Assembly (NCBI GenBank): GCA_013287705.1
Contig: JABDDH010000008.1
Location: forward strand, 1 to 32,894
DNA: 32,894 nt
Source of the DNA: Chlamydiota bacterium
GTDB lineage: Bacteria > Chlamydiota > Chlamydiia > Chlamydiales > Rhabdochlamydiaceae
Direction: 5' to 3'
Under the pieces are notes generated by a model that saw nothing but the letters and a program-made list of their open reading frames with translations, was not told the DNA's origin and made no database searches. Shown piece by piece: positions 9,079 to 17,300 of the stretch. The number at the start of each line of letters is the position of its first letter. Position 1 is the first letter of the stretch. The translations under genes and the position numbers were made by a program.

Positions 9079-10445
9079 AAAAAGTCTTAATTGCAAATCG
9101 TGGAGAGATTGCAGTTCGAGTCATTCGAGCCTGTCATGATCTCGGCCTCAAAACAGTCGCTGTCTATTCTCAGGCAGATGCTGAGGCTCTGCACGTTTTA
9201 CATGCTGATGAAGCCATTTGTATAGGAGAACCTCCTTCACAAAAGTCGTATTTAAAAATAGCTAATATTCTTGCAGCTTGTGAAGTGACAGGAGCGGATG
9301 CAATTCATCCAGGTTACGGGTTTTTAAGTGAAAATGCCAATTTCGCATCGATTTGTGAAAGTTCCGGAATTAATTTCATTGGTCCATCGTCTAAAACGAT
9401 CTCTCTTTTAGGAGACAAGGCGCAAGCAAAGGCGCTCGCGCAATCTGTTAAATGTCCTGTTATCCCTGGATCGAATGGAATTGTGCGCGATGTGAAAGAG
9501 GCTCTTGATGCTGCTAAAAAGATTGGCTTTCCCGTCTTTATTAAGGCAACTGCTGGTGGTGGTGGAAAGGGGATTCGTATAGCTCAAAATCTGGACGAGT
9601 TTGTGCGACAATTTTCTGCGGCCCGTACAGAGGCAGAGGTGAGTTTTAATAATCCCGATGTCTATCTAGAAAAAATGATTATGAATCCGCGCCACATTGA
9701 GGTGCAGATTATAGGAGATAAACACGGAAACTACCTCTACCTGGGAGAGCGAGACTGTACGATTCAGCGCAGACGTCAGAAGCTGATTGAAGAGGCACCA
9801 TCGCCTGTATTGACAGATGCTTTACGAAAAAAAATCTGTGAGTCGGCTGTTAATCTGGTAAAAGCTGCTAGGTATCACTCTGTAGGGACTGTTGAATTTT
9901 TGCTTGATGAGAATAAGCAGTTTTACTTTATGGAAGTCAATACGCGGATTCAGGTAGAACATACCGTTACCGAAGAGTTAACAAACCTAGATCTTGTGGC
10001 GCTTCAACTTAAAGTAGCGATGGGAGAAAAACTTCCGTTGAAACAGAAAGATGTTGAGTTTACAGGTCATGTGATTCAATGTCGTATTAATGCTGAGAAT
10101 CCAAAAAACAACTTTGCCCCATCTCCGGGCCTTTTAGAGTACTATCTTCCACCTGGAGGACCGCATGTTCGCGTTGATAGCGCTTGCTATCCCAACTATC
10201 GCATTCCTCCAAATTACGATTCGATGATTGCAAAGCTGATTGTGAAAGGAAAGACGCGACAGGAGGCAATTGCTGTCGCTAAGCGTGCTCTCAAGGAGTT
10301 TCATATTGGTGGTGTTTTTTCCACAATTCCCTTTCATCAGTTTATGTTTGAAGATCCCAAATTTTTGAATAATGACTACTTTATCACCTATATTGATCAG
10401 CTTGTTGCAGACGGCGTGACGTTCCAGCTGCCAGATTCTGAGTGA
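9075..10445 (+). CDS. accC: Biotin carboxylase subunit of acetyl-CoA carboxylase
   Basis: A 456-residue ATP-grasp enzyme that carboxylates the biotin on AccB, the first half-reaction of fatty acid synthesis. It begins KKVLIANRGEIAVRVIRACHD, then shows HPGYGFLSENANFA, the glycine-rich ATP loop KATAGGGGKGIRIA, the metal-binding EVNTRIQVEHTVTEE and QCRINAENP. Length is normal for a stand-alone AccC. It overlaps accB by four bases. A strong palindrome follows about ten bases after the stop. Confidence 0.97.
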   Translation: MKKVLIANRGEIAVRVIRACHDLGLKTVAVYSQADAEALHVLHADEAICIGEPPSQKSYLKIANILAACEVTGADAIHPGYGFLSENANFASICESSGINFIGPSSKTISLLGDKAQAKALAQSVKCPVIPGSNGIVRDVKEALDAAKKIGFPVFIKATAGGGGKGIRIAQNLDEFVRQFSAARTEAEVSFNNPDVYLEKMIMNPRHIEVQIIGDKHGNYLYLGERDCTIQRRRQKLIEEAPSPVLTDALRKKICESAVNLVKAARYHSVGTVEFLLDENKQFYFMEVNTRIQVEHTVTEELTNLDLVALQLKVAMGEKLPLKQKDVEFTGHVIQCRINAENPKNNFAPSPGLLEYYLPPGGPHVRVDSACYPNYRIPPNYDSMIAKLIVKGKTRQEAIAVAKRALKEFHIGGVFSTIPFHQFMFEDPKFLNNDYFITYIDQLVADGVTFQLPDSE

Positions 10446-10456
10446 GGATTCGAGAA

Positions 10457-10476
10457 CCCAGGCCTTAAGGCCTGGG
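10457..10476 (+). terminator. 20 bp perfect palindrome after accC
   Basis: CCCAGGCCTTAAGGCCTGGG is a perfect 20-base palindrome starting 12 bases past the accC stop. It is followed by ATTATAGTTGG rather than a U-run, so it is not a textbook intrinsic terminator. It may still end or stabilise the accBC transcript. A related palindrome, GCCCTTAAGGGC (10531-10542), sharing the CCTTAAGG centre, lies just before the rfbA ribosome site. Confidence 0.5.
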
Positions 10477-10530
10477 ATTATAGTTGGAGCTGAGCTTCGC
10501 ACTCGGCCAACATTTTTTTGAAAATATCCA

Positions 10531-10542
10531 GCCCTTAAGGGC
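10531..10542 (+). repeat. 12 bp palindrome upstream of rfbA
   Basis: GCCCTTAAGGGC is perfectly self-complementary and is followed by the very GC-rich ribosome-site region of rfbA (GGAGGA at 10555-10560). It could partly control access to the start codon or bind a regulator. It shares its centre with the larger palindrome 55 bases upstream. Confidence 0.4.
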
Positions 10543-10563
10543 CGGGTTTCCGCCGGAGGACGG

Positions 10564-11448
10564 ATGAAAGGGATTATCTTAGCAGGTGGCTCAGGAACCC
10601 GGCTCTATCCCATTACGCTCGGTCTCTGTAAGCAGCTTTTGCCAATTTACGACAAGCCGATGATCTATTACCCACTGTCGGTCCTTATGCAGGCGGGGAT
10701 TCGAGAAATTTTACTGATTACAACAAGTCTTGATGCTCCTCGTTTTAAAGATCTATTAGGAGATGGCACTTCTTTAGGTCTTGAAATTTCTTATGCGACA
10801 CAAGAACGCCCAGAGGGAATTGCTCAAGCATTTTTGATCGGAGGGTCATTTATTGGCACAGATTCTGTCGCGCTGATCCTTGGAGACAATATTTTCTATG
10901 GTGAAAAGTTGTCGATGATTCTTGAAGAGGCTAAGTCCTTTGACTCTGGAGCGGTTATTTTTGGATACGAGGTCAAGGATCCAGAGCGGTACGGAGTCAT
11001 TGAATTTGATCATGACCAGAAGCCTATCAATATTATCGAAAAACCCGCTATTGCTCCGTCGCCTTTTGCGGTGACAGGTCTCTACTTCTACGACAATCAG
11101 GTGATAGAGATTGCGCGCTCTTTATCTCCTTCTAAGCGCGGTGAATTGGAGATTACAGATGTTAACCGCATCTATTTGCAGCGCCAAGAGTTGCGCCTAC
11201 ATATTTTAGAGCGCGGCTTTGCGTGGCTCGATACGGGGACGTGCGAGGCGCTCCAACAAGCTGCACAATATGTTCAGGCGATTCAAGAAAGACAAGGCGT
11301 TAAAGTTGCTTGTGTGGAAGAAATCGCTTATAAAATGGGCTACATTGATCAAGAGGCGCTGATGCGCCTTATTTCTCGCTATAGCAAGACAGAGTATGGA
11401 CGCTACCTTGAAGGCATAGCGCGCCCGCTCTTCAGATGTGCTTTTTAA
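10564..11448 (+). CDS. rfbA: Glucose-1-phosphate thymidylyltransferase
   Basis: A 294-residue nucleotidyltransferase making dTDP-glucose, the first step toward dTDP-rhamnose and related surface sugars. It has the N-terminal [11 protein letters not shown] nucleotide loop, [28 protein letters not shown] with the metal-binding Asp, EKP and [10 protein letters not shown]. These are diagnostic of RmlA/RfbA as opposed to GalU. A strong GGAGGA precedes ATG 10564. The rmlB, rmlC and rmlD genes are not in this window. The 3' end overlaps the convergent YitT-type gene by 17 bases. Confidence 0.95.
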   Translation: MKGIILAGGSGTRLYPITLGLCKQLLPIYDKPMIYYPLSVLMQAGIREILLITTSLDAPRFKDLLGDGTSLGLEISYATQERPEGIAQAFLIGGSFIGTDSVALILGDNIFYGEKLSMILEEAKSFDSGAVIFGYEVKDPERYGVIEFDHDQKPINIIEKPAIAPSPFAVTGLYFYDNQVIEIARSLSPSKRGELEITDVNRIYLQRQELRLHILERGFAWLDTGTCEALQQAAQYVQAIQERQGVKVACVEEIAYKMGYIDQEALMRLISRYSKTEYGRYLEGIARPLFRCAF

Positions 11449-12346
11449 AGAATTTGCTTCGCGTTTTTTTCTTGCGTGGCAGATATGTTTGCTGCTTCCC
11501 GTAGACCACTTCATGAAGATTTTCAATTGCCATAAAGGCTGTAGGATCTTCTCGCAGGACGATCTCTTTGAGTTCGGACAAGTCAAGACGCTCAACGATG
11601 ATAAAAAGGATCTCTCTGGGCTCTCCAGAAAAACCGCCCTTGCCGTGGACGTAGGTCAACCCAAGACCTAGCTCTTTCATAATATGTTCGCCAAGCTCTT
11701 TTGGTTTAGAGGAGATAATGAGTACAGATTTTAACTCGTCTAAGCCGACAATCACAAGATCGATAATTTTGAAAGCAACGATGTAGGTCATCAAAGAGGA
11801 GAGGGCAATGTGCCAGTCTTTAAAGATCCAGCCATAGGCTGTGAAGATAAAGAAGTTAATGAAGAGAACAACTTGGCCGACTGTGAATCCAAAACGGCGA
11901 TTGATGATGAGAGCTAAAATTTCAGTTCCATCTAAGCAGCCGCCAAAGCGAATGATCAGTCCAACGCCAATACCCAAAATAGCACCACCGATAACGATGA
12001 TCTCAAGAGCCTCTCCTATGAATGGTGTCACGTTTTGTAGCACGACAAGGAAGCCTGCAAAGAGCAGCAGTGCGACGAGCATGTGGATAACAAATGTTTG
12101 CCTGATGTATCGATAAGCCAGGTAGACAAATGGGGCGTTAAGAACGATTAAAAAATAAGGAAGATATTCTGCGCTAAAAAGCCTGGCGAGGATCAAGGCA
12201 ATACCGACAATTCCGCCGTCAATAATCTCATTGGGGAGCAAGAAGACGCGAATTGAGATGGCAGCTAGTAGGGCACCCAACGCAATCCAAAAAAAGGCGA
12301 TGGCATGATGAATGAATGATTTTAGAGGAGACTGAGGTGTTGGCAT
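11432..12346 (-). CDS. YitT-family membrane protein (DUF161/DUF2179)
   Basis: About 304 residues. The N-terminal two thirds hold five or six hydrophobic segments with the family pattern [18 protein letters not shown] and [16 protein letters not shown]. The C-terminal soluble domain (about 215-285, [20 protein letters not shown]) is the DUF2179 part. It is an inner-membrane protein of unknown function, and the widely used name YitT says nothing about substrate. I start it at ATG 12346, where AAAGG lies seven bases upstream on the mRNA; the frame is open to 12367. It converges on rfbA with no terminator between them. Confidence 0.9.
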   Translation of the reverse strand: MPTPQSPLKSFIHHAIAFFWIALGALLAAISIRVFLLPNEIIDGGIVGIALILARLFSAEYLPYFLIVLNAPFVYLAYRYIRQTFVIHMLVALLLFAGFLVVLQNVTPFIGEALEIIVIGGAILGIGVGLIIRFGGCLDGTEILALIINRRFGFTVGQVVLFINFFIFTAYGWIFKDWHIALSSLMTYIVAFKIIDLVIVGLDELKSVLIISSKPKELGEHIMKELGLGLTYVHGKGGFSGEPREILFIIVERLDLSELKEIVLREDPTAFMAIENLHEVVYGKQQTYLPRKKKTRSKFFKKHI

Positions 12347-12439
12347 AAAAAACCTTTTCGAATGCAATTGTGCGTCATTGGCAGCTTATACAGGACTCTA
12401 TGCCAAAATTGCAATCTATTCCTAATTTGATAAAAAAAA

Positions 12440-12513
12440 CGCGGGAGACGGGGCTCGAACCCGCAACTTCTGCCGTGACAGGGCAGTGCTCTAACCAATT
12501 GAACTACTCCCGC
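12440..12513 (-). tRNA. tRNA-Asp (anticodon GTC)
   Basis: The acceptor stem GCGGGAG/CTCCCGC, D arm, anticodon stem CTGCC-CTGTCAC-GGCAG with anticodon GTC, T arm GCGGG-TTCGAGC-CCCGT and discriminator G73 are all present. CCA is not encoded. A run of eight T follows the 3' end on the transcribed strand, which may help end transcription. It is ten bases downstream of tRNA-Val on the same strand and probably shares its transcript. Confidence 0.97.
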
Positions 12514-12523
12514 AATAGAGTAT

Positions 12524-12596
12524 TGGGCGCAACAGGACTCGAACCTATGACCACCTGTGTGTAAGACAGGCGCTCTACCAACTGAGCTATGCGCCC
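12524..12596 (-). tRNA. tRNA-Val (anticodon TAC)
   Basis: The acceptor stem GGGCGCA/TGCGCCC, anticodon stem CCTGT-CTTACAC-ACAGG with anticodon TAC, a T arm with TTCGAGT and discriminator A are all visible. CCA is not encoded. Confidence 0.97.
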
Positions 12597-12674
12597 GAAA
12601 TCTCGTTGAGTTTAACGAGTTGGCTGGATTTTTCACAAGACATTTTGAAAAAATTTCAGTAGAATCGATTTTTT

Positions 12675-13070
12675 ATGAAACGACTCTACTTGATTCTTCC
12701 ACTTCTGCTGACAGCCTGTAGTCCCTCATCCCTGGAAGACTTTCAACGGGAAGGGGAGTCTCTCTGCTCTGAGTTAGTTGTCGATTTGCAGGAGATCCAG
12801 ACACGCGAAGATCTTCTCCGTGCTCTGCCTAAATTAAAAAAAAGGTTTAATGAGCTTGTGCAGATTATGATCCAGGCAAGGAGTTATCAAGAGCTACATT
12901 CTGAAGAAGAAATTTTGCAGCCTTTAGAGTCGACCTATTCTATGAACCTTGATTTGATCCGAGAGCTTCAGAGGATTTATCAAATCGAGGGAGGGCAAGA
13001 GCTTGTGGAAAAAGCAGAGCGTGAGGCTTTAATTCGGCTCGATGGGCATTTTCCTCAAATGCGTCATTGA
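12675..13070 (+). CDS. Small lipoprotein of unknown function
   Basis: A 131-residue product with a clear lipoprotein signal: MKRLYLILPLLLTAC, where Cys15 would be lipidated after the lipobox LLTAC. The mature part is highly charged and helical (EDLLRALPKLKKRFNELVQIM) and probably forms a helical bundle on the membrane surface. I cannot name a family. No clear ribosome site is seen before the ATG. It overlaps the 3' end of the convergent putP by 42 bases. Confidence 0.8.
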   Translation: MKRLYLILPLLLTACSPSSLEDFQREGESLCSELVVDLQEIQTREDLLRALPKLKKRFNELVQIMIQARSYQELHSEEEILQPLESTYSMNLDLIRELQRIYQIEGGQELVEKAEREALIRLDGHFPQMRH

Positions 13071-14459
13071 TGATAAAATAATTAGAGCAGAAAAACTTGC
13101 GATAAAACCGATCAAGATTGCAGGGAGCCCAGATCCAAGTTGCGAGCGGAGATAAGGCCAAATGGCGGTTGTGGCACCTCCTGCGAGAATGGATCCCCAA
13201 GCTCCTACCTTTGTCACCTTTTTGGAATAGAGAGATACGATGATGAGGGGGCCAAAAGAGGCGCCAAGGCCCGACCAGGCATAGGAGACAAGCTCAAAAA
13301 TTGTGCTTGGCCGGATGTAGGCGATGCATAGAGCTGTGAGCGCAACCGCCAAGATGCCGAGGCGAGAGACAAGGAGCAAGGTTTTTGAAGAGGCTGTGCG
13401 GTTGATCGTCTTTTTATATAGATCTTCTGTGATCACAGAGGTGAGAACAAGGACCTGTGAGCTGACAGCATTCATTGTAGCGGCAAGTACGGCGCATAGA
13501 ATCAAGCCGATCAGGAAGGGAGAGAACTCAGAGCGGACCATATTGATAAAAATAAGCTCTGGATTAAATGAGCTGTTGTGGAAGTAAGCAATTGCGACAA
13601 GTCCAACAAGGGTTGCAGCGCCAATCGATAGAAGCATCCAGACCATTCCGATGTACTGCGATTTTTTCATCTCGTGTACATGTTTGATCCCCATAAATTT
13701 TGTTACAATATGAGGTTGGCCAAAATAGCCAAGTCCCCAAGCGGCAGCTGCGATGATGGCAACCCAACTCTTTTGAGAAAAATCTGGAATAAGCGAAAGA
13801 GATATGCTTTTTTGTTCCATCGTTTGAGCAACCGCTGAAAAGCCACCAACAAGCGAAAGGATGTAGAGGGGAACGACGACAATAACAGCCATTAAAAAGA
13901 AGCCTTGGAATAGGTCAATCCAGGCAAGTGTCAGATAGCCGCCGGTCAAGACGTAGGGGATGAGGATGAGGATGCCAATGCCGATACTCCATTCGTATGA
14001 GAGGCCAAATAAAGAGCCCATGATCTCTCCGAGACCTACAAGACCCGCTGAAATATAAATCGTATAGAAAAAAAGAGAGATACATGCGGTAAAAAGACGC
14101 ATGAGTCCTGAAGTGTCGGCAAATCGACTCTCAAAATAAGAGGAGAAGGTCAAGCTATTGTACTGTTCTGTTGCAACGCGAATTTTTGGAGCAATGAGCT
14201 GCCAGTTGAGGAACATGCCGACAAGTAGTCCAATTGCGACCCAAGCATTTACCATTCCGTTGATAAAAATTGTAGCGGGATAGGCCATAAAGAGCCAGGC
14301 GCTCATGTCGCTTGCGTGGGCAGAAAGAGCTGTTAGCCAGTAGTTCATCGATCTACCGCCAATGATAAAGTCATTTGAGGTCATCGCTTTGCGATAAGAA
14401 AAAAATCCGACTGCAGAGACGAGTAAAAAATAGATCAAAACAGACAAAAATTCTTGCAT
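13029..14459 (-). CDS. putP: Sodium:solute symporter, PutP-type (Na+/proline)
   Basis: A 476-residue inner-membrane transporter of the SSS family with about 13 hydrophobic segments. The N terminus holds FIIGGRSMNYWLTALSAHASDMSAWLFMAYPA, split here only by its normal loop. The Ser/Asp-rich region of helix 2 and the later AAAAWGLGYFGQPHIVTKFM and CAVLAATMNAVSSQVLVLTS match PutP closely. Proline is the likely substrate, an inference from overall resemblance. The start overlaps the ttcA-like stop (TAATG), so the two are coupled. Confidence 0.9.
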   Translation of the reverse strand: MQEFLSVLIYFLLVSAVGFFSYRKAMTSNDFIIGGRSMNYWLTALSAHASDMSAWLFMAYPATIFINGMVNAWVAIGLLVGMFLNWQLIAPKIRVATEQYNSLTFSSYFESRFADTSGLMRLFTACISLFFYTIYISAGLVGLGEIMGSLFGLSYEWSIGIGILILIPYVLTGGYLTLAWIDLFQGFFLMAVIVVVPLYILSLVGGFSAVAQTMEQKSISLSLIPDFSQKSWVAIIAAAAWGLGYFGQPHIVTKFMGIKHVHEMKKSQYIGMVWMLLSIGAATLVGLVAIAYFHNSSFNPELIFINMVRSEFSPFLIGLILCAVLAATMNAVSSQVLVLTSVITEDLYKKTINRTASSKTLLLVSRLGILAVALTALCIAYIRPSTIFELVSYAWSGLGASFGPLIIVSLYSKKVTKVGAWGSILAGGATTAIWPYLRSQLGSGLPAILIGFIASFSALIILSSMTHLRKMPIEPN

Positions 14460-15202
14460 TATTTTCTCATTGCTTTATGGGATCCATATTGAAGGCTTGC
14501 TTGGGATAAATTATCTCGAGCATTGGGAAAAATCGTCTCCATGTTTTCAATTAATTTACGAGCTTGGGTGCGCATCGAGTTTTGCCCAACAGGACATTGG
14601 CAGGTGATGCGTGCAAAGCCGTTCTGTTCTGCAAAGGTTTTCAGTTCCGCCTCGCTAACATAAATAAGTGGGCGCACGATTGTCACGCCATAATCTTCCA
14701 TAAAAATTTTAGGTAAATTCGCAGCAAATTCTGCCTTGTGCAATAAATTCATCAGTAGTGTTTGGATGCTATCATCGCGATGGTGGCCAAAGGCAACAGT
14801 CGTAGCCCCAACTTCTCTTGCGGCTTCAAAGATCAGGCGCCTGCGCTCTCTAGAACAGCTGTAGCAGGCAAGAGATTCCCTTTTTTGGGTCGATAGACGT
14901 TTAATGAGATTGACGCCAAGTGCAGAACAGATTCCGTCTAAAAAGCGCTCACTTACGCCTGATCCACAAGAAAATTCTCCGCCCACATGGATCGCATGGA
15001 TCTCAAAGTCAGGAAGTCCTTTTCCTTTCATCGCATGGAGTAAAAACAAAAGGCTCAAACTGTCCTTGCCGCCACTTAGGGCAATAGCGATCCGAGAGAC
15101 GTCCTTTAGGAGGTCAAAGTCAAAAATAGCTTTACGACACATGCTTTCAAGTCTTGATCCAAGACCTGTCCATGGGGGTTGTGCAATAGGGAGTTTGTTC
15201 AT
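14459..15202 (-). CDS. ttcA: TtcA-like tRNA thiolation ATPase (PP-loop)
   Basis: A 247-residue protein of the adenine-nucleotide alpha-hydrolase family. It has the PP-loop ALSGGKDSLSLLF, a CYSC pair (CxxC), the GHHRDDSIQTLLMNL block and a later Cys pair TCQCPVG. This combination of SGGKDS, CxxC and GHHxDD is typical of TtcA, which makes 2-thiocytidine at position 32 of some tRNAs with an iron-sulfur cluster. TilS lacks the CxxC. It is shorter than E. coli TtcA. It forms a two-gene unit with putP. The IS element lies 76 bases upstream of its start. Confidence 0.82.
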   Translation of the reverse strand: MNKLPIAQPPWTGLGSRLESMCRKAIFDFDLLKDVSRIAIALSGGKDSLSLLFLLHAMKGKGLPDFEIHAIHVGGEFSCGSGVSERFLDGICSALGVNLIKRLSTQKRESLACYSCSRERRRLIFEAAREVGATTVAFGHHRDDSIQTLLMNLLHKAEFAANLPKIFMEDYGVTIVRPLIYVSEAELKTFAEQNGFARITCQCPVGQNSMRTQARKLIENMETIFPNARDNLSQASLQYGSHKAMRK

Positions 15203-15239
15203 CCAAAAGAGGTTAATCGATTCTATGCTTCCTTGTCAA

Positions 15240-15269
15240 ATAATACCCCAACAAATGTAAGCCCAACAA
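15240..15269 (-). promoter_or_regulatory. Candidate sigma-70 promoter of ttcA-putP
   Basis: On the minus strand TTGTTG (15269-15264) and TATTAT (15245-15240) are spaced by 18 bases, about 40 bases before the ttcA start. The -35 hexamer directly abuts the 9 bp target duplication of the IS, so the insertion would have replaced everything upstream of -35 without breaking the core promoter. Confidence 0.4.
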
Positions 15270-15278
15270 CCCAACAAC

Positions 15279-16420
15279 GGGTGGGATTAAAAGTCCTACA
15301 TAGTTAAGCAGCTTTGGAATTTGGTTTTTTCTGATAATCTTCTTGCCATAAAAATTCCCAACAACCATTCGCTCTAACAGTTCTAAGATCCGCCATTTTT
15401 TCCGCATTTTCTCTTAGCCACCAGGCTCCTGGTTTTTTTAATCGTTTTTGTATTAGTGAACGATGGCTGCTTTCTACTTTTCCTGACCCAACTGGCAACC
15501 CTTTTTCTTTTGCTGCTTTATATTCGAACTGACCAGGTCGATTCTCTATGTATTTTATACAAGCGTCAAGCCCTTTGTGTGCAGGGAATTTCTTTTGCCT
15601 TCTTTTCAACTCTTTCAGCACTTTAACCCCAAGCCCCTGTTTAAACAAATTTTTTAGGCGTTTAACTTCCTGCTCAACATCCTTGGTCCATGCTATTACA
15701 GCTTCTACAAAGTAATCGCATAGGTGAAACAGGTCTATCAGATGCTTGTATTTAGTTCCTGCTATTCTCTCTCCCTGCTCCGGAATCCAACGTGCTCCGT
15801 CACCCACTCCATGCACAACTGTTTTTTCATCCTTGCTACACCCATTTGAAAGGACTCTTCGATTCCAAAGTCTGTTATTAACTTTTGACATCTTTTTGAA
15901 TATGAACGATTTAAAATGCCTGTTTTTTCAACAAAAGGGTCTAGTGTTCGTTTATCTACACCTCGTTTTCTTTTATACAAAAAGCACTGTTCTTCCAGTT
16001 CTATTTTTCCTATAGGGGTTTGCCATTTTATCTTTTTTTTCATGGGCACGATAAAAAGAATTTTTTCGTGCTTCTTCTTCGGCCTTTTTAATTTTTTTCT
16101 CAGTCCATTCTTGCAATAAAGTATGGGCCGTTTTTTGAGTTACCTCCACGACTGCTTCTTCAGCATCATCTCCCAAATCAAGCTCTTCAAAAACTCTTCC
16201 CATCTGTAATATCAATCATCTCTAAAACACATGCCTTCAGCGCAGGGCTTAGGCGTAGTGCTTCTATAATATTTTGCTCGTCTACATCCATTTTCATAAC
16301 AACCTAATAGCCAAAAAGTTAATAATAAAATACGTGTGTTGCCGTTTATCAGCACCCCGTAATTTTCCTAGCCATTATGTCATGAAAAAATTTTCCTATG
16401 TAGGACTTTTAATCACACCC
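15279..16420 (-). mobile_element. ISKra4-like insertion sequence (1142 bp)
   Basis: The ends are 25-base inverted repeats (15279-15303 and 16396-16420) matching at 24 of 25 positions, outer sequence GGGTGNGATTAAAAGTCC. They are flanked by a perfect 9 bp target duplication, CCCAACAAC (15270-15278 and 16421-16429). One transposase reading fills the inside, broken by frameshifts. The family assignment to ISKra4 comes from the C-terminal pattern GSGKVESSHRSLIQKRLKKPG and the DGARWI block. The intact target duplication argues for a fairly recent insertion. Confidence 0.85.
15304..16297 (-). pseudogene. ISKra4-like transposase, frameshifted three times
   Basis: The reading starts at ATG 16297 (MKMDVDEQNII), meets a stop near 16190, continues in a second frame (MGRVFEELDLGDD) to about 16035, in a third (KWQTPIGKIELEEQ) to about 15825, and in a fourth to the stop at 15304, one base inside the left terminal repeat. 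Joined, the pieces make a transposase of about 330 residues with VHGVGDGARWIPEQGER, LIDLFHLCDYFVEAV (catalytic-core region) and the GSGKVESSHR tail. Each shift falls at or beside a homopolymer (A5 at 16189-16193, T8 at 16033-16040, T6 at 15822-15827), so decay and sequencing error are both possible. Confidence 0.8.
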
Positions 16421-16438
16421 CCCAACAACTTGAGGAAT

Positions 16439-16520
16439 TAGGCAGTGTTTCTAAAAGATTGGGCTATCTGGCGAGCTTTCACGCTCGCCAGATAGCCCAA
16501 TCTTTTAGAAACACTGCCTA
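16439..16520. repeat. 82 bp perfect hairpin flanked by TA (MITE-like)
   Basis: Two 38-base arms (16439-16476 and 16483-16520) are exactly complementary around a 6-base loop TTTCAC. If the element proper is GGCAG...CTGCC, it is bounded by TA on both sides, the target duplication of IS630/Tc1-type transposons. No coding potential. On the plus strand it is followed by GTTTTGTTC, so it could also act as a terminator. Perfect arms imply recent origin. Confidence 0.8.
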
Positions 16521-16595
16521 GTTTTGTTCTGTGTCGAATTGAGTTTTTACCTGTGGTTAGAGTCTCTCTGCTTGCAAAATGTTGTTAGGGTATAT

Positions 16596-16628
16596 TTGAC
16601 TTTTAATAAACCCAAAAATCGCTATAAT
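16596..16628 (+). promoter_or_regulatory. Candidate promoter for the SEC-C mini-gene
   Basis: A perfect -10 TATAAT lies at 16623-16628, 23 bases before the start codon. TTGACT at 16596-16601 is the best -35, but the spacer is 21 bases, longer than usual, so only the -10 is convincing. Confidence 0.4.
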
Positions 16629-16651
16629 TTGGCCCAGTAGCTGGAGGTTAG

Positions 16652-16882
16652 ATGAGACAAGCAGGACGTAATGATCCGTGCCCGTGTGGTTCTGGTAAAA
16701 AGTATAAAAAATGTTGTGAAGCAAAAGATACGGCTCCGCGTAAACTAAAAGGGGTGCAGATCCCAACAGGACTTGGCACTGGCCAGGCGATGAATTCTCT
16801 TTTTTCGCGTAACGTTACGCCGATCAATCAACAAGTTCCTCCTCCAGTAATCAAGCCCGATCAAAAAAAAGCTGAGGAATGA
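16652..16882 (+). CDS. SEC-C motif mini-protein
   Basis: A 76-residue protein whose first third is a complete SEC-C zinc-binding motif: [18 protein letters not shown], with Cys10, Cys12, Cys21 and Cys22 as ligands. This is the motif found at the C terminus of SecA, where it binds SecB and ribosomes, and in many small stand-alone proteins of unclear role. The remainder is Pro/Gln-rich and probably disordered. GGAGG lies directly upstream of ATG 16652. It precedes tRNA-Thr by 50 bases on the same strand. Confidence 0.9.
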   Translation: MRQAGRNDPCPCGSGKKYKKCCEAKDTAPRKLKGVQIPTGLGTGQAMNSLFSRNVTPINQQVPPPVIKPDQKKAEE

Positions 16883-16932
16883 ATATTTCTTGAGGCTAAA
16901 TCTAGAGTTTGTTATAAGCTCTAATTCTTTTC

Positions 16933-17005
16933 GCTGGTGTAGCTCAATTGGTAGAGCACCCGACTTGTAATCGGGCGGTTGAGGGTTCAATTCCTTTCGC
17001 CAGCA
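16933..17005 (+). tRNA. tRNA-Thr (anticodon TGT)
   Basis: The acceptor GCTGGTG/CGCCAGC (one T-G pair), D arm AGCTCAATTGGTAGAGC, anticodon stem CCCGA-CTTGTAA-TCGGG with anticodon TGT, T arm and discriminator A are all present. It is 13 bases upstream of tRNA-Tyr. Confidence 0.97.
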
Positions 17006-17018
17006 TCTTTTTCCTCTC

Positions 17019-17100
17019 GGGGGTGTCGCATAGCGGCAATTGCAAGGGACTGTAAATCCCTCGACTTCGGTCTCCGTTGGTTCGAGTCCAACCGCCCCCA
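17019..17100 (+). tRNA. tRNA-Tyr (anticodon GTA), island attachment gene
   Basis: An 82-base class II tRNA with acceptor GGGGGTG/CGCCCCC, anticodon stem AGGGA-CTGTAAA-TCCCT with anticodon GTA, a long variable arm (TCGACTTCGGTCTCCG region) and T arm GTTGG-TTCGAGT-CCAAC. Its 3' half is duplicated at 30771-30823, and its last 15 bases or so recur at 18711-18723 and 20216-20229. That pattern marks it as the integration target for the accessory DNA that follows. Confidence 0.97.
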
Positions 17101-17212
17101 ATCATCTCTTGGCCACATTTTCCCGATCTGCAAAAAGTCCGTACTAATCGGGTACTGTCCTTTTTGCAGATCGGAAAAATCTGTCGCAAGATCTGATTGG
17201 GGGCAAGCCCCC
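17094..17212 (+). repeat. Hairpin element A beside the tRNA-Tyr 3' end
   Basis: The element is bounded by GCCCCCA at both ends. Inside, TTTTCCCGATCTGCAAAAA (17118-17136) pairs with 17161-17178 around a 24-base loop containing AGTCCGTACTA and CGGGTACTGT. A second small hairpin GGGGGCAAGCCCCC ends it. A homologous unit lies at 18717-18833 with the same loop but different arms. GATCTGATTGGGGGCAAGC (17190-17208) recurs exactly at 18905-18923. Confidence 0.75.
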
Positions 17213-17300
17213 ATTTCGATGTATTGGCTCTATCGTCGGAGCAAGCGTATAATCTCTTCGTTACAGAGATCGGCTAAAAATACAACGTTTATTCTGACGT

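Noticed and set aside
12322-12636. Minus-strand frame over the tRNA-Asp/tRNA-Val genes
   Set aside because: It is a translation of the two tRNAs (SSVGRAPVLHTGGHRFES), a known artefact.
16745-17214. Several open frames across the tRNA-Thr/tRNA-Tyr region (for example WGRLDSNQRRPKSRDLQS)
   Set aside because: They are antisense or sense translations of the tRNA genes; the same peptide arises wherever this tRNA sequence occurs.
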